Source: Neopestalotiopsis rosae
Lineage: Eukaryota; Ascomycota; Sordariomycetes; Amphisphaeriales; Sporocadaceae
Length of the DNA stretch: 64,000 bases
Reading direction: 5' to 3'
Assembly: GCA_023078685.1 (NCBI GenBank)
Contig: JALGAS010000008.1
Location: 744,001-808,000 of the forward strand
Numbering within the stretch: the first letter of the stretch is position 1; each line of letters opens with the position of its first letter. The notes below the pieces were generated by a model, which worked only from the letters and a program-made list of their open reading frames with translations, was not told the DNA's origin and ran no database searches. Below are positions 45,701 through 57,592 of the stretch, in pieces. The position numbers were made by a program, and so were the translations under genes.

Positions 45701-46511
45701 AAGAAGCCCCATTGGCGGAAGTCTCGATAACACCTGAATAGATTGGACGAGCTGTCAGGATTCAAATGTCATAGCAATGCCACCTTGGAAAAGAGTAGCT
45801 CCATGTATGTATCGAAAGAGTAGAACAACAAGAAGAAGCAACAAGCAGTGCGATGTGACACTTTGGTCGGAACATCGGCTCTGGGCACATCCGGAGCTCG
45901 TGCAGCTATTCGCGAATGCATGATGTTCTTGAAATGGCGCACACGGAATTGCTGGATGCTGGATGCTGGGCGCGCTGGGCGTGCTAGGCGTATGGTTCCG
46001 TACGGTACCAAGACTTGGACGTTGTACTCGTCGTCACAAAGCTGCCCGGCCGAGTGAGCGTGTGACCAAGCTGGAGGTGGGAACGGCAGCGCAGATCGCT
46101 ACTGGACCAAAGAAAGCAAAAGGTAGGCAAGCTTTTGGCAAGGTATGGTGCCTTGTGATCTTTTTCTCGTGAGGGGAGGGTAGTATCCTGATGACAAACT
46201 TTTTCGCAAAGATACATAGTAGTATTCGCAACAATGACAGTTCCTGGGGGGCCCTGGTCCGGTGCTAAAGATCAATAAATAACATCACATACGTATGGGG
46301 CTTGCCTGCAGCCAGGCAGCTTGTTGGGCATGTATTCGAGATCCGACAAGGCAGGTTGCAGCGCCGTGGAGGTCGGCACTCGATTGCCCCGGACGGAGAA
46401 ATGGCAGATGGTAGTTGAAGAATTCTGGGCGTGGAGTGCTGTAGCGAGCGACTGGAGGTTTTCGCATCTCTCGCGTCTCCAGAATCTCCCTAAGCGAGAC
46501 GGTTAAGCGGA

Positions 46512-46556
46512 TACCGCTACCGCTACCGCTAGGTACTGCTGCTGCTACTAGGTACT
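46512..46556. repeat. TACCGC triplet repeat and AGGTACT pair
   Basis: Three perfect TACCGC units (46512-46529) are followed by AGGTACT at 46531-46537 and again at 46550-46556, separated by CTG-rich sequence. This is a short slippage-type tract. Confidence 0.75.
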
Positions 46557-49500
46557 ACTGCTGCCGCGTGCCGCACCACTGACCGTTGAATCTAGTGTTT
46601 GGTAGGCGGTTTTCTTAACTTTTTTGGCTTTTGTTCCTTCCACTCTCCAGTTCCTCTTTCCCCCCCCCTCGCTAGCATGGGCCATGGCAGCCAGGTTCCT
46701 TCAACTCCTTCTAGCTCAGCTCTACTCAGCTTAACCGTCAACGTCGGTCGGTAACACGAGCCCTAGGATAACAGGTACTGTGTGACCACACTCAAAACGG
46801 TCTCATCTTACCACTTACTGTACACACACATACGCAATTACGTCGTCCTCCACCGTCGCTGTTGAAATGACCCAATCCACCAAGAAGAAAAGGAGAAAAT
46901 TCCGCCCAGCCATGTGTTGCGCGTCCCTTCAAAGATGATCAAGGATCCGGGCGTGATCATCGAAGACTTCGAGAACAAGAACCAGACAAGCACAGACCCC
47001 ACGATGGTAGCGGTATTAATGTTAGTTTGGCCGCGGGCGGTGCACATGGTCATGAACTCTTGACAAATGTTACTGTTAGTGAGGTATGATTCTCAACAAA
47101 AAGTCGGGCTCGCTAAGCAGTGCGGAGGCCGAAACTGCTAAAAATGACTGGGACCAACTTGTTCCCCTGGCCGTGCTGGCTTCAGGCTTCAGGCTTCTTC
47201 CACCGTTTACCGGTAGATCTCAGGATCAAGAGGCAGCAGGCAGTTGATCGGGGATAATCCTGACCGGAAAGAGATGCCCTTCCCGGAGCTACGACTGCTG
47301 GCCATTTTAGGCCCTTCTGTCGCCTTTTCTAGTGCTGCAAAAGCCAGAAAAGGAACTGCAAAAGCAGGGGCAGTTTTCCCACTGACGACCCTGGACTTTG
47401 GCCCTCGACTCCACTATAAAGTGTTCAATCCAGTCCCGAATTGGCATCTGTTTCATGAGATTGCGATTCACCCGGGGGAACTTGGCGACTTGGAAGACTG
47501 AGAGAGGGAGAGTGGTTTTCTCGCTGCCGACTTGCCTGGATGGTATTATTGGCAAGGAAGTGGGTAGTAAGTGTAAGTCAGTATATCGCTTGTTCGTTTA
47601 GTCGGCGAGCAACACCGAGTCCACGTGGCTGTCAGGTCTGCTCGTCTGCACACGGAGTATGCACAGGACAGACCAGTACTACACTGACTGCTCAGTTGGA
47701 CTACCGCATATACGCGGAAACGTAGAACACACAGAAGAGTGTGGTCTTGCACCTTCACCACATGGATCTCATTTCATCTCTGCCGCTGACATATTCAAGC
47801 AATATTATTCCAGCAACTTACAAAGAACCCAGAGTGTGGTCCAAAAGGCCCACGTCTCACGGGCGTCTATCCGCAGCAAGCATTGAATTCCTGCCGATCC
47901 GTGCATTTGGAGCCATGGGTACACGATCCCTCCACATCTTCTTTTTTTGCCGGGCAGCCAATCTACGCGGTCATGCGCGCACTATAGTCAGGGCCACGAG
48001 GCATACAATTTCGCCGCATTGTCTAGAAGTGAAATAATGCAACGTGTATCTTGCATTATATCGAGGTCGAATTTCCATTATGCTTGTTGCCAATATCCGA
48101 ACTTCAGACGGACGAGGCTTTGACTGCTCAGCTGAAGCAGGACCATCTATCTGGTACCGACTTGACGCACAAGGATCTGAGATCCAACATTTCTTTTTTT
48201 CGGAGAATTGGAAAAGCAGATTTGGGATTATATTCCCACCGCCCGAATACGAAGCTTTCCGAAGCAAGGCCACCACAAACGCTAGAGAAATTCCCCCATT
48301 CATATTCCTCTCTTGGATGGATCCTCTTGGTACCTTTCTACAATACTGTGAAAATAGACGCCCGCAAAGACCGACATAGGACCACGTGGGTTCTGGTACT
48401 GTTCGCACAACGTGCATTTGATTTTTGCATAGCGTGCGGTGTTTTACCTCTAGCCTTGCTCGATGCAGCATGGCCGTCGCAAAAGCAACCGTTTAGAGAC
48501 ATTTACAGCGGTTTAGCAAGTCACAAACCCAACCTCCCGCGCCTCCATGGCCCTAGGATAACGTCTTGTATCTCCGTCGTCAGCGGGAATCCGTCGGGAA
48601 ACCACCAGATCTCCTATCCCAATAACCTCAGAGTAAGGCGACGGCGATCTGCCGCCGCCAGACCCCCAGTCCTCAGCTGTAGTTCAGCTCGCAGACCTAC
48701 AGACATGCACAACTGTGGCAGGCTGCACCTGCATTGAAGTCTGCTCGACCGAGGCTCAAACGCACTGATAGCAAAATATTGGCATCCACAGCGCGTATCG
48801 CCCCACCTGTCATCCAGCATACTCTTGCAGATCTTGACTGCTTTGTCGAGTAATATGTCTCGAGCGCCGGTGAATTGGCAATGTCGTGCATTGGGCACAG
48901 ATGCCACCTACGTCTGCCAATGCTCTTAACGCTCTTTTCACCCTAGCGACCGTCTTTGCAGGAATTCCTTTTTTAGTTGTGGTGATAGCGTCCGTTAGCC
49001 AGCTTGGAGCCGCATGGTGCTGGAAACTATTGGCCTGAGAATGTAACCTCCAGGAATCTGGGGAAGTGCAAACCTTGATCGTTGGGTACGAGCTGTCGTC
49101 AAAATTCGACGTAACACTGGACCTGACTTACACTTACAACCCGGGCGCCAAAATTACGACATTAAACCCGGGGTTTGGCGGTATTGTGTAGGCTATCCGG
49201 CAAGCCTACCATTAATTGTGAGGTTGCTCCAATCTCAATAGGGAAACCAACGCCGGTTCCCCCAACTGACCCCCAGCCCAGCTGATGCTCTGTGCGGACC
49301 GTGGCCGCTTCATCTATGCCACGAGGTGTCAGAGTGTGTGTGGCTGCTCATGTACAGTGGGCTGCGAACCCAGCACAGCAATGCACAGGTGCAAGCAAGC
49401 TGCCGTAGGTACATACGGCAAGAAAGGTAATTGTAGTGTGGGGAGGGTATCTCAAGGCGCCCGGGCCCCAGGGGTATACCACCGTATTGGTGGTTGGGTG

Positions 49501-49575
49501 GTCAATCAGGTAGGCAAAGGTAGGCTATGAAGTGCCTCATCTACGACATGGATCTGCTGCTTACTACTACGGTAC

Positions 49576-49590
49576 TGTGTGTGTGTGTGT
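49576..49590. repeat. TG dinucleotide microsatellite
   Basis: Seven uninterrupted TG units plus one T, in non-coding sequence. Confidence 0.85.
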
Positions 49591-50239
49591 CTGGTCGCTG
49601 GTGGTCGGACTGATGAGAGTTACCGCGCTCGCTGCCGCTAGATAGGCGGCACACCTTGGACACCCTGTTTACCTTGACTGATTCGCCGTTTGCGCTCTAA
49701 GCCACCCGATCCGCGACGTTGACCTTAAAAGGCCTCAGATGAAGGGTCATGCACTCTATCATCAGTCATCATGGGTAGAGGTACAATTCAGCGCCTGTCC
49801 CCTTTTTAGCTGACTATACTCTTGTACAGCACTCCACTATTCCAGGAACGGTTGGGTCCTCTTCCCCCAATGCTCTCAGGAATGCATGGGTAATGCCATG
49901 TCATACTACCTGAGTACATACCGAGCCCCCGACAGCCCGTCTCCAGTCCCCCCCATCACAATAGACTCGGTGCTACTAGTCCTCGAGGAATTTTTGGACC
50001 CCATGTCCCAGCCCAGGGAAGCTCTCAGGGATCCATGACTATGGTGATAGTCACTTTCCTTTACCCCAATCACAAATGGAGACGACACGCAGATTCCCAC
50101 GCGTGTTGAGCGACCGGACCTCCCGAGCGTCTCTTATTATGGCTACTATATAGCCTGGGTCTGCCTCGCCGCTGTCCAACACGATGGATACGATGGGTTT
50201 CCTGGTCAGCTTTCCTTGAGGACTTTTACCACTGTTCGG

Positions 50240-50260
50240 TATAGATAAAAACTCCTGGGG
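50240..50260 (+). promoter_or_regulatory. TATA-like element and CreA-type site before the lipase
   Basis: TATAGATAAAA at 50240-50250 lies about 113-123 bases before the lipase start. CTGGGG at 50255-50260 matches the CreA consensus SYGGRG. The arrangement fits a carbon-repressed secreted enzyme but is based on short motifs only. Confidence 0.35.
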
Positions 50261-50362
50261 AAATAGCCCATTCATCTCTCAGCCCTATCCGAGCTGTTAC
50301 TTGCGCCTCGCTGCTTTCTCTGACCTCTCTCCACCCGGTCCTTGTTTGCAGCATCCACCACG

Positions 50363-51579
50363 ATGAAGCCATTCACTTGGACTTATATCGTGAGCTTGGC
50401 TCTTGGAGCCTCTGCTAGTCCCGTTCCGGATGAGATGAAATTGTATCTCAACAGAGGTATGTTGCTATGTTCACTTGTTTCCTTCATGTCTGCGCTAGAG
50501 GCTAATAACTTATAGCTACTACTGTCACTGCTGCCCAGGTCTCATCTTTTGACTTGTACGCCGAGTATGCTGCGGCGTCGTACTGCAACAGTGAAGATGA
50601 TGTTGGCACCGTTGTTACTTGTGTAGATGATGTCTGCTCAAACGTCACTGCCGCTGGCGCCACGGTGACCGCCACGTTTGCGTAAGTTGCCCTTGATCAC
50701 TAATGACTTATTACAAGTCAGCTAACCTTTGGTCAGTGGTGATGCTACCGACATTCAAGGATTTGTATCCACCGATGCCACGAACAAGGTCATTGTCGTT
50801 TCGTTCCGTGGCTCGCACTCTGTACGAAACTGGATCACCGAGTAAGTCGAGATGAAAAGCCCGCCCACAGATACACTTGGCTTCAAGCTAACAAACCTCA
50901 CAGCTTGGTCTTCGTCCAGGAGCTGTGTGATATCACCACCGGCTGTCTGCTCCACACTGGCTTCTATGCCGCTTGGCTCGAGGTTTCTGATGTTGTCACC
51001 GCTGCTGTCGCTGCCGCAAAGACGGCCAACCCGTCTTACAGCATTGTCTACACTGGCCACTCTCTCGGCGCCGCTGTCGCCACTGTTGGTGCTGCCTACA
51101 ACCGCAAGGACGGCTACTCGATCGACATTTACACCTACGGCAGTCCCCGCGTCGGCAACAGGGCCTTTGTCGCCTACGTGACGGACCAGGCCGGCGCCGA
51201 GTACCGCGTCACCCACCTCGACGACCCCGTGCCCCGTCTGCCCCCGATCCTGCTCAACTACCGCCACACCTCGCCCGAGTACTGGCTGGCCGACGGCACC
51301 GCCACCACCGAGGACTACACGGCCAGCGACATTGTCGTCTGCGAGGGCTACGCCAGCCTCGCGTGCAACGCCGGCACCACTGGCTTCGACACGACGGCCC
51401 ACGGCTACTACTTTGGCGACATTAGCGGCTGCAGCCCCGACGGCACGCCGCTCAGGAGGAGAGACGACACCGACAGCAGCAACATGACGGATGCCGACAT
51501 TGAGGCCCAGCTCAACGAGTACGTGGTCCAGGATGCCGACTACCTTGCCACCAACCTCACCGGAGATATTTGGGGTTAG
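50363..51579 (+). CDS. Secreted class 3 lipase
   Basis: Four exons (50363-50456, 50516-50681, 50737-50841, 50904-51579) give 346 aa. The three introns are 55-62 nt with GTATGT or GTAAGT donors. A signal peptide (about residues 1-19, ending LGASAS) is followed by a short propeptide. The lipase_3 fold shows the oxyanion region VVSFRGSHS and the nucleophile Ser175 in GHSLGA. The likely catalytic Asp is D229 in DDPVPRLPP and the likely His is H288 in HGYYF. All are arranged as in Thermomyces/Rhizomucor-type triacylglycerol lipases. Cys pairs (CDITTGC and others) suggest disulfides. A tail of about 45 residues after the core ([12 protein letters not shown] and on) contains a dibasic site and may be trimmed. 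It would hydrolyse triacylglycerols outside the cell. Confidence 0.94.
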
Positions 51580-51986
51580 AAGGGGGAAAAAAAACAAAGG
51601 GAAAGGGCAGAGTCGTGCAAAGGCTTTACCACTCACATTGATGAAGTTGGACGCCAAAGACATAAACGGACATGAGAGGGCATCAATGCCAATGGGCCTT
51701 TGAGGGATACGGATATACCATATACATACCCACATGCTCGATGACGATGACTTATGATTTTCTCGTCAAAATAATGATTAGTAGTATTACATAATGAAAT
51801 AATACTAGAACAATGACAAATTCGATCAGAGTTCAAATATGCTTGGGTGAAACTTGATCTATGATATGTCATAAAGTCCTATCATGATCTAAAATATCAT
51901 GGAAACCCCGACTCTAGACTGGGATGAACTAGAAAAAAACACGTACCAATAGAGCCAATGAATGTAGATGTCTTAATTTTGCGCTT
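51580..51986. other. Intergenic between convergent lipase and FMO genes
   Basis: About 0.4 kb, AT-rich 3' flanks. Nothing else was seen. Confidence 0.6.
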
Positions 51987-53684
51987 CTATCCAGCAACGT
52001 CCAGACCCGGCTTCGTGCTGTTCACAGCCGCTTGTTGCTGGACGTCAACTTGACCATTTGATCCGTCGTCCCTTTCACCATCCTTTTCAGGCTCGTACAT
52101 AAAGCCCAGCTCCGCGAGCGTCGTCGCCTTGCGGCCGTCCTGCTCAAACTTGATGCGCGCCTGTGCGTAGATGCCCCTCTGCCAAAACATTTCCGGCGTC
52201 CAGTACGGCGGCTCTTTACCCAGCCTCTCCTGACCACCACCATCGCCACCTTGTGATTGTTGAAGCCAGTCGTGCATACCATTGATGTACTTGGCGTCGC
52301 CCAGCGCCGGGAAGACGTGGTACTTGTGCGGCGCCGCGGCGTGCTCGGCCTCTTCGCGCCGGGCCCAGTCCCGCATCTCGGCCGGCGGGGGCAGGGCCAG
52401 CGCGTTGGCCCAAGCCCGCGCGCAGACGGCGGCCTGCGACTCGGACGTCGGAAACGGGATCACCTTGATGGGCAGGCCCGGGAACGCGAGCGTCAGGTGG
52501 CGCATGTGCAAGAAGTGTTTCCAGAGGCCGTGGACGCGGCGGCCGTCGGTGATGAGGGGAGGTTCTTCTTTTTCTTCCTCTCCTTCTTTTGCTTCTTTCG
52601 CGTCACCATCGTCGTCCCCGAGGAGTAAAGAGTCCTGGTCGAAAAACGAAAACGTAAAGAGGTAGCCCGTACAAAACAAGACGGCATCGAGGCCCTCGAC
52701 CTCACGGCCGTCGGCGAGGCGCACCGCGCGCCGGGGACCCGGCAGGAACTCCTCAATCTCGGGCACCTCTTCAAACCCGGCGTGGCGCCTCGCCTCGTCC
52801 GACGTGGGCGTCTGGACCGAGACCATGACGGACCCTTTGCTGACGGTGTTGATCTGCGCGGCGATATCCAGACCCGATGCCGAGTTGCCGACCACGAGGA
52901 CCTTTTTATCGCGGTACGTCTCCCGGGACCGAAACGTCTTGGCGTGCGAGATTACGCCCGGGTGCTCTTGGTTGAAAGCCGCGATCCCTTCCACCTCGGG
53001 CACGTACGTCGTGTTGTAGTGCCCGCCCGCGACGACGACGGCGTCGTAGGTCTCGGTCTGCTCCTCGCCCGTGAGGAGGTTGCGGGACGATATGTCCCAT
53101 TGGTCCTTTTCTTGCCTGGTCTGTTTTCTGCGTAGTTGAATCTTGAGCACGCTGGTCGAGAACCGAATCAGCGGCCGTAGCTGGGCGCGGTCCGCATACT
53201 CGTTGAGATAGCGCAGCACGACTTCGCGCTCGGGAAAGATGCGCAGGTCGCCCCCTTGCTCGGCCGTCCGGCCTTGTTCGTCCGTGAAGGGGAAATCCGA
53301 GTATTGCATCAGGGTGTGCGGGATATTGGTATTCAGCTTGTCATACATGGGACTCGGAAAGATGGGAACGGCACCGTCTCCATCCCCATCGCCGTCATAC
53401 ACGGGAGGATCCGGTTCCGCGTGCGCCGAAGTCTGCGGGATCGGCGTTGGGGCCGGCGGTGTGGCCGAGTAAAGCCAGACTCCGCCGACGCGCGGCTGCT
53501 GCTCAAAGACGGTGATCTTGTCATAGTAAGACTGCCGCCCGGGTGGTGCGGCCGCCCCCGGTGCAGTAGACCGAGGCTGCGACTGGAGGTAGTTCGCCGC
53601 GGCGAGGCCGCATGGTCCGGCCCCGATCACGGCAACGGACTTGACGTCAAAGGGCCCTTGTGTCCCGCTGTCCACGGAGCCCAT
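51987..53684 (-). CDS. Flavin-containing monooxygenase (FMO-like)
   Basis: This is an intronless gene of 565 aa. The FAD-binding Rossmann motif GAGPCG is at residues 21-26 and the NADPH-binding motif GNSASG is at 266-271. Between them is the FMO fingerprint region HPGVISHAKTF (241-251), with LPxxPG-like elements less clear. Conserved FQQxxxVGGVW-type sequence is seen at 60-70 (EQQPRVGGVWLY), and an ATG-like motif (FCTGYLFTF) lies near 340. Family members oxidise soft nucleophiles (N or S) with NADPH and O2; the yeast member makes oxidised glutathione for the ER. A Glu/Lys-rich insert (about 360-378, DDDGDAKEAKEGEEEKEE) and Gly/Asp-rich loops (about 97-104) are low-complexity additions. No signal peptide or membrane helix is seen. 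The substrate is not predicted. Confidence 0.9.
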   Translation of the reverse strand: MGSVDSGTQGPFDVKSVAVIGAGPCGLAAANYLQSQPRSTAPGAAAPPGRQSYYDKITVFEQQPRVGGVWLYSATPPAPTPIPQTSAHAEPDPPVYDGDGDGDGAVPIFPSPMYDKLNTNIPHTLMQYSDFPFTDEQGRTAEQGGDLRIFPEREVVLRYLNEYADRAQLRPLIRFSTSVLKIQLRRKQTRQEKDQWDISSRNLLTGEEQTETYDAVVVAGGHYNTTYVPEVEGIAAFNQEHPGVISHAKTFRSRETYRDKKVLVVGNSASGLDIAAQINTVSKGSVMVSVQTPTSDEARRHAGFEEVPEIEEFLPGPRRAVRLADGREVEGLDAVLFCTGYLFTFSFFDQDSLLLGDDDGDAKEAKEGEEEKEEPPLITDGRRVHGLWKHFLHMRHLTLAFPGLPIKVIPFPTSESQAAVCARAWANALALPPPAEMRDWARREEAEHAAAPHKYHVFPALGDAKYINGMHDWLQQSQGGDGGGQERLGKEPPYWTPEMFWQRGIYAQARIKFEQDGRKATTLAELGFMYEPEKDGERDDGSNGQVDVQQQAAVNSTKPGLDVAG

Positions 53685-54433
53685 GGTGCAAGCGCGTTTC
53701 CAACAGTAGGTCCTTTGGACGGCACAGACGAGGCCAACTGGGATAAAGTTGCGAATCGTGGCGTCACTAGTGAGAGATGTTCAATAAATTGCAAGGAAAC
53801 CAGGCACAATGTGCTCATCAAGTTCTGACCGCGCAGAATATTGACTCTTCACTCGTCAAATCGCATCGTAAGATTGTGGAGTTCAATAGAGAAGCCTCAC
53901 CTTTGGTTGCGCGATATGATACCATCGCCGCGCCCGGTGCTGAGTGGAGGCATGAACCGCCGAATACCGGATGTGCGAGTCGGGCCATTTCCGACGGCTT
54001 GCCACCCGCGCCGTAGCACCTCAAAAAAGCATTTGTTCTGCTTTTTGCTTACATATCGACGTTTGTGGGATATCTGTATAATTATAATTCTTGTCTTTCT
54101 TATTGCTCGTCAGTCTGTTGATTAGAAGAACGGCTGCTCATCATATACAAAAACGGCGAGATCTATACGTCGGATGGAATGACCATGACCAGCCCGTTCA
54201 AAAACATGACTCAGCTCAACAATACGGCTCTTTGACGCATTGAGCAGACTTTTTCGCTGCTTTCTAGTATTAAAAGTACTTATCATCGCTACGGTTTATG
54301 TACTATAATATCGTATATGTTGGTATCTTTCCAACTCAGGCTGTCCTGTACGCCGCCAATGATCCCAACATCATGGCAAATGCAACGCCTTGTAATGCAA
54401 TCCACGGTTATCGTCTGATTTCATTGTGGAATT
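53685..54433. other. Intergenic between FMO and amino-acid permease
   Basis: About 0.75 kb between two minus-strand genes, holding the FMO promoter and the permease 3' flank. Nothing else was recognised. Confidence 0.6.
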
Positions 54434-56355
54434 CTAGTTCGTCCAGCGCTTCCAGAACTTCCAGCCAGGATTCGAGTTGCCATCATAGTCGCGTTTCGTT
54501 ACTTGATCCCGACCGTGTATTCTCCAGAAATACACAGGAATGCCAACGAGAACAAAAGCAATGACAATCAATGTCTGCAGTGGTTGCGCAAACACAGCTC
54601 TACTCAGTAGAAACAAGCTCACGCAGCAAAAGATAATGGGCGTGGTGATCCACGTCTTGTAGGGCCGTTCCAGGTTCGGTTCCTTTACCCGCAGGATGAT
54701 CAATCCCAAAACAGTCAAGAAATAGAACGAGTATCCAGCGACTCCGTAAAACGTAATGAGCTCGCCAAACTCGCCAACAATCACATAGGCGACCGTCAAC
54801 AATCCATTCAGAACAATGGCATTGACAGGAGTAAAGAAGAGACCGGTCTCTTCATCGCTGAGCATATTGTGCAGCTTCTTGGAGAACCAGTTTCTTGTCC
54901 GTGTAGATGAAAGTCCTGGATCCCGGGAGCTAACTCCAATGCGTCCAAAAACAGCTGGAAAGTAACCTTCCTTGCCAGCCGCGTATACAAGACGACTACT
55001 TGTAAAGGTCGATGAGTTGAGGGCTCCAAAACAGGAGGCGCTTACGATAATGGAAAGGACAAGAGCACCGATCGGCCCAAAAACCTTTCCACCAAACGCG
55101 ACGGCGACTGTATTTGTCGAGTTAATGACTTTCGTCGGAAGAACAAAGAAGTAGGCTACGTTGGCCAAGAGGTAGCTCGCGATGACTAGTGGCATGGCTG
55201 TGTGAATGACACGCGGGAGATCACGTCCAGGGTTGCGGAATTCTCCTACAACGTAATTCGTCTGTGAATCGAGTTAGCACTCCGTATACAATAGATTCGG
55301 TCCAATGCCTGGTCTGCAATACTCACATTGTCCCAGCCGTCAAAAGCCCACAAGCCAGCATATATCGCCACTGCCCATTTGCTTCCATCGGTGCTTGTTC
55401 CCTCAAACCACGAGTGGGCCTTCCATTCAGTATTGGCCGTTCCGGTTACAGAAAACCCAGTGAGCGCAACGACGATTCCGACAACTGTGACACCAATCAA
55501 GGCAAAGAACTTGAGAAACATGAGCATATCGTTGAGCCGTGTTCCGAGACGTGTCGAGAGAGCGTTGATAAAGGTCACGACAAAGAGTCCCACCAGCGCC
55601 ACAATCTTCATGATCCAGGGGTTGATAGTCTCGGCTTCGGCCCCAATGGCGGCGCGAACCAGGTATTCGCCCATGATAATTGAAATGATGGCGGCGCTTC
55701 CAGGCTTGAGGACGAGAACAGCAACCCAGGTAAAGAGAAAGCCTGATAGCTCGCCCAAAATCTTGCTGAGGTATGCTTGAGGACCTCCGTTTAGAGGAAT
55801 CGAAGCGCCCAATTCCGCATAACTCGCAGCTCCAGTCCAAGCCAAAACACCTGCAATCACCCAAACGATGAGCGCGGCGCCAGGCGACCCAACGTTGGTG
55901 TTGACCTGACTTGGCGAAGAGAATATGCCGGAACCAATGATCAGACCAACGACGAGGCCCAGACCGTTCATGTAGGTCAACGTCTTGTGCTTCTCGAGCG
56001 AAGCTCCTCCCAGACCGCCTCCTTGCATCCCCGTCGATGTAGGCGCACCCAGCGGCGCATATCCGTTCCCGGCCGAGGTTGACAAGGGGAAGAGGTTGGC
56101 AGTGTAGTCAAAATTGGAAGCATTCGAATACGTCCTCCCGTGGCCGTAACCTTGGCCGGGTCGGACAACGGGGTTGTTGTCGTCTAGCGGATCGTCCTGC
56201 TCAAGGGACAGTTTCCTCGACGAGGAAATGGACGGTCTTGAGTCGGTATCGGAGTATGTGTCATCGTGGCCGCGCTGGCTCGAGGATGCCAGCGAAGCCA
56301 ACTCGAGCGAGTCTCTGGCGTGTGGTTGAAGGCCGGCAGAGTAGTTGGGCGCCAT
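54434..56355 (-). CDS. L-type amino-acid permease (LAT/MUP1-like, APC superfamily)
   Basis: Exon 1 (56355-55327) and exon 2 (55261-54434) join over a 63-nt intron (GTGAGT...CAG) to give 618 aa. The join produces GWDNTNYVVGEFRNPGRDLPR, a conserved loop of the LAT group. About 120 cytosolic N-terminal residues rich in Ser and acidic side chains precede twelve predicted membrane helices. Helix 1 carries GLGLVVGLIIGSGIFSSP, the unwound substrate-binding helix of APC transporters (GSGIF). The nearest characterised fungal relatives are the methionine permease Mup1 and related LAT transporters. The N-terminal Ser/Lys-rich region is where Mup1-type permeases are ubiquitinated for endocytosis. Substrate assignment (methionine or large neutral amino acids) is an inference from family. 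Confidence 0.9.
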
Positions 56356-57592
56356 TGTCGCAAACGAGCACGGCGGTGTATCCTGTGTCCCTCCTCCGAC
56401 TAACTCTAATATGTAAAAGATGCAGCTATATCTGGTCTTTTACGCCATATGCTCAAGAACAAGACAGGGTCAATCGATAAGTCGGCCTGCGCTGTGTTGC
56501 AGGAGAAGATCTGGACCGTATGTGGTTTCGTCGCGTTGCGCCTTGGAGTGGAAGAATCTGGTGTCCACTGTCGAATCGCATGCACCACGTTGAAGCAACG
56601 GATAGCTTCGGTTCTTGAGTCGTAATCGTAATGTCGTCGTCGGCACCAAATCGAGGTATATTAACGCAGATGCTGTCGAGTATACAAGGTCTGCAAGGTG
56701 GCGTCATGTACAGACCAAAAGCATAAAACTTAAAAAAGAGTAAAAAGAAGAACAATGGTGGTGTCTTAAGCTTTTGGAGTGTTTCTTGTTTGATTGATGC
56801 CAACCCACATGGGCACTGGGCTGGACTCTGGTTTGGTGGTTCGTTGGATCTGCGGCTCCCTTTCTTGGCTGTCCAAAAGGCGTCCGTGCACCGGTTTTTG
56901 TTGCTAGGCTCTTGGTAAAGGGGGTGCAAAAGGTTTCGGCTCATGTAGTTCTAGGTACTGTATCCTGGATTGCACCTGCAAGCCAGCAAGCCACAGAGGT
57001 TGCGTCTCATGGCAGATGAGAAATAGAAAAGGAACACTTTGCTGCTGCACATCAGAATTTAATTGTACAAATTTCAGTTGGGTGATCAAATAACCAGTAT
57101 GTTACAAATCACTGTTCTTCCTCTTGTCAGTCTTTAATCTTTCAACCATTACAACTGTACAACTCACTGAAGGGTATCCAAGACATCAGAGACTTGTATG
57201 AACCCCGGATTACAGGGCATAATCAGTGTTGTAGGTACCTGACTGGCCCCTAGTCCGGCTTTTCCTTGGTGGCCTATACGTGGGCGCGTGCGCGGCAGCC
57301 GTTAGGTAATAATGAGGCACAGCAAGATACCCCATTCATGACGGCTTGGTTTCAATTCATGCGCGATGCTGTAGGACAGGGTAGAAAAAAGTTTTGGAGC
57401 TGCCCGCCGCTAAAATGTTAGCTAGCAACATGTAGATCTTTGGCTACAGCAGCTTTCCTAGCTGCCAATGCACTGTGAGGCCATCGTGCGATACGCGCAT
57501 CCTTTACCATTATCGAGTCACGTCATGCAGGTGTGCTCGCAGATCTGGTAGTTCGTGAGTTCTGTGTAGCAGGATGCTATGAGGCCCATCCA
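56356..57592. other. Divergent promoter region between permease and LeuRS
   Basis: About 1.2 kb, presumably both promoters. No gene or RNA was seen. Confidence 0.6.

Larger units (their letters stand above)
44689..50362. other. 5.7-kb stretch without a supportable gene
   Basis: It lies between the divergently arranged beta-glucosidase and lipase genes, so it contains both promoters but is far longer than the other divergent spacers here (1.1-1.4 kb). The longest open frame (about 48051-48737) has no ATG until close to its end. Other frames are short. Small repeats (45682-45700, 46512-46556, 49576-49590) are listed separately. No transposon ends or known RNA were found. Confidence 0.5.

Noticed and set aside
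47971..48471. 166-codon minus-strand frame opposite the one above
   Set aside because: It has an ATG start but no recognisable motif or splice structure, and overlaps another chance frame. Kept as non-coding unless transcripts say otherwise.
48044..48737. Long open frames of about 228 and 111 codons
   Set aside because: The longer frame has no ATG until near its end, starts only at TTG, and shows no domain; codon composition looks random.
50755..51735. 326-codon minus-strand frame across the lipase
   Set aside because: It is a GC-rich shadow of the lipase exons; the sense strand has signal peptide, triad and introns.
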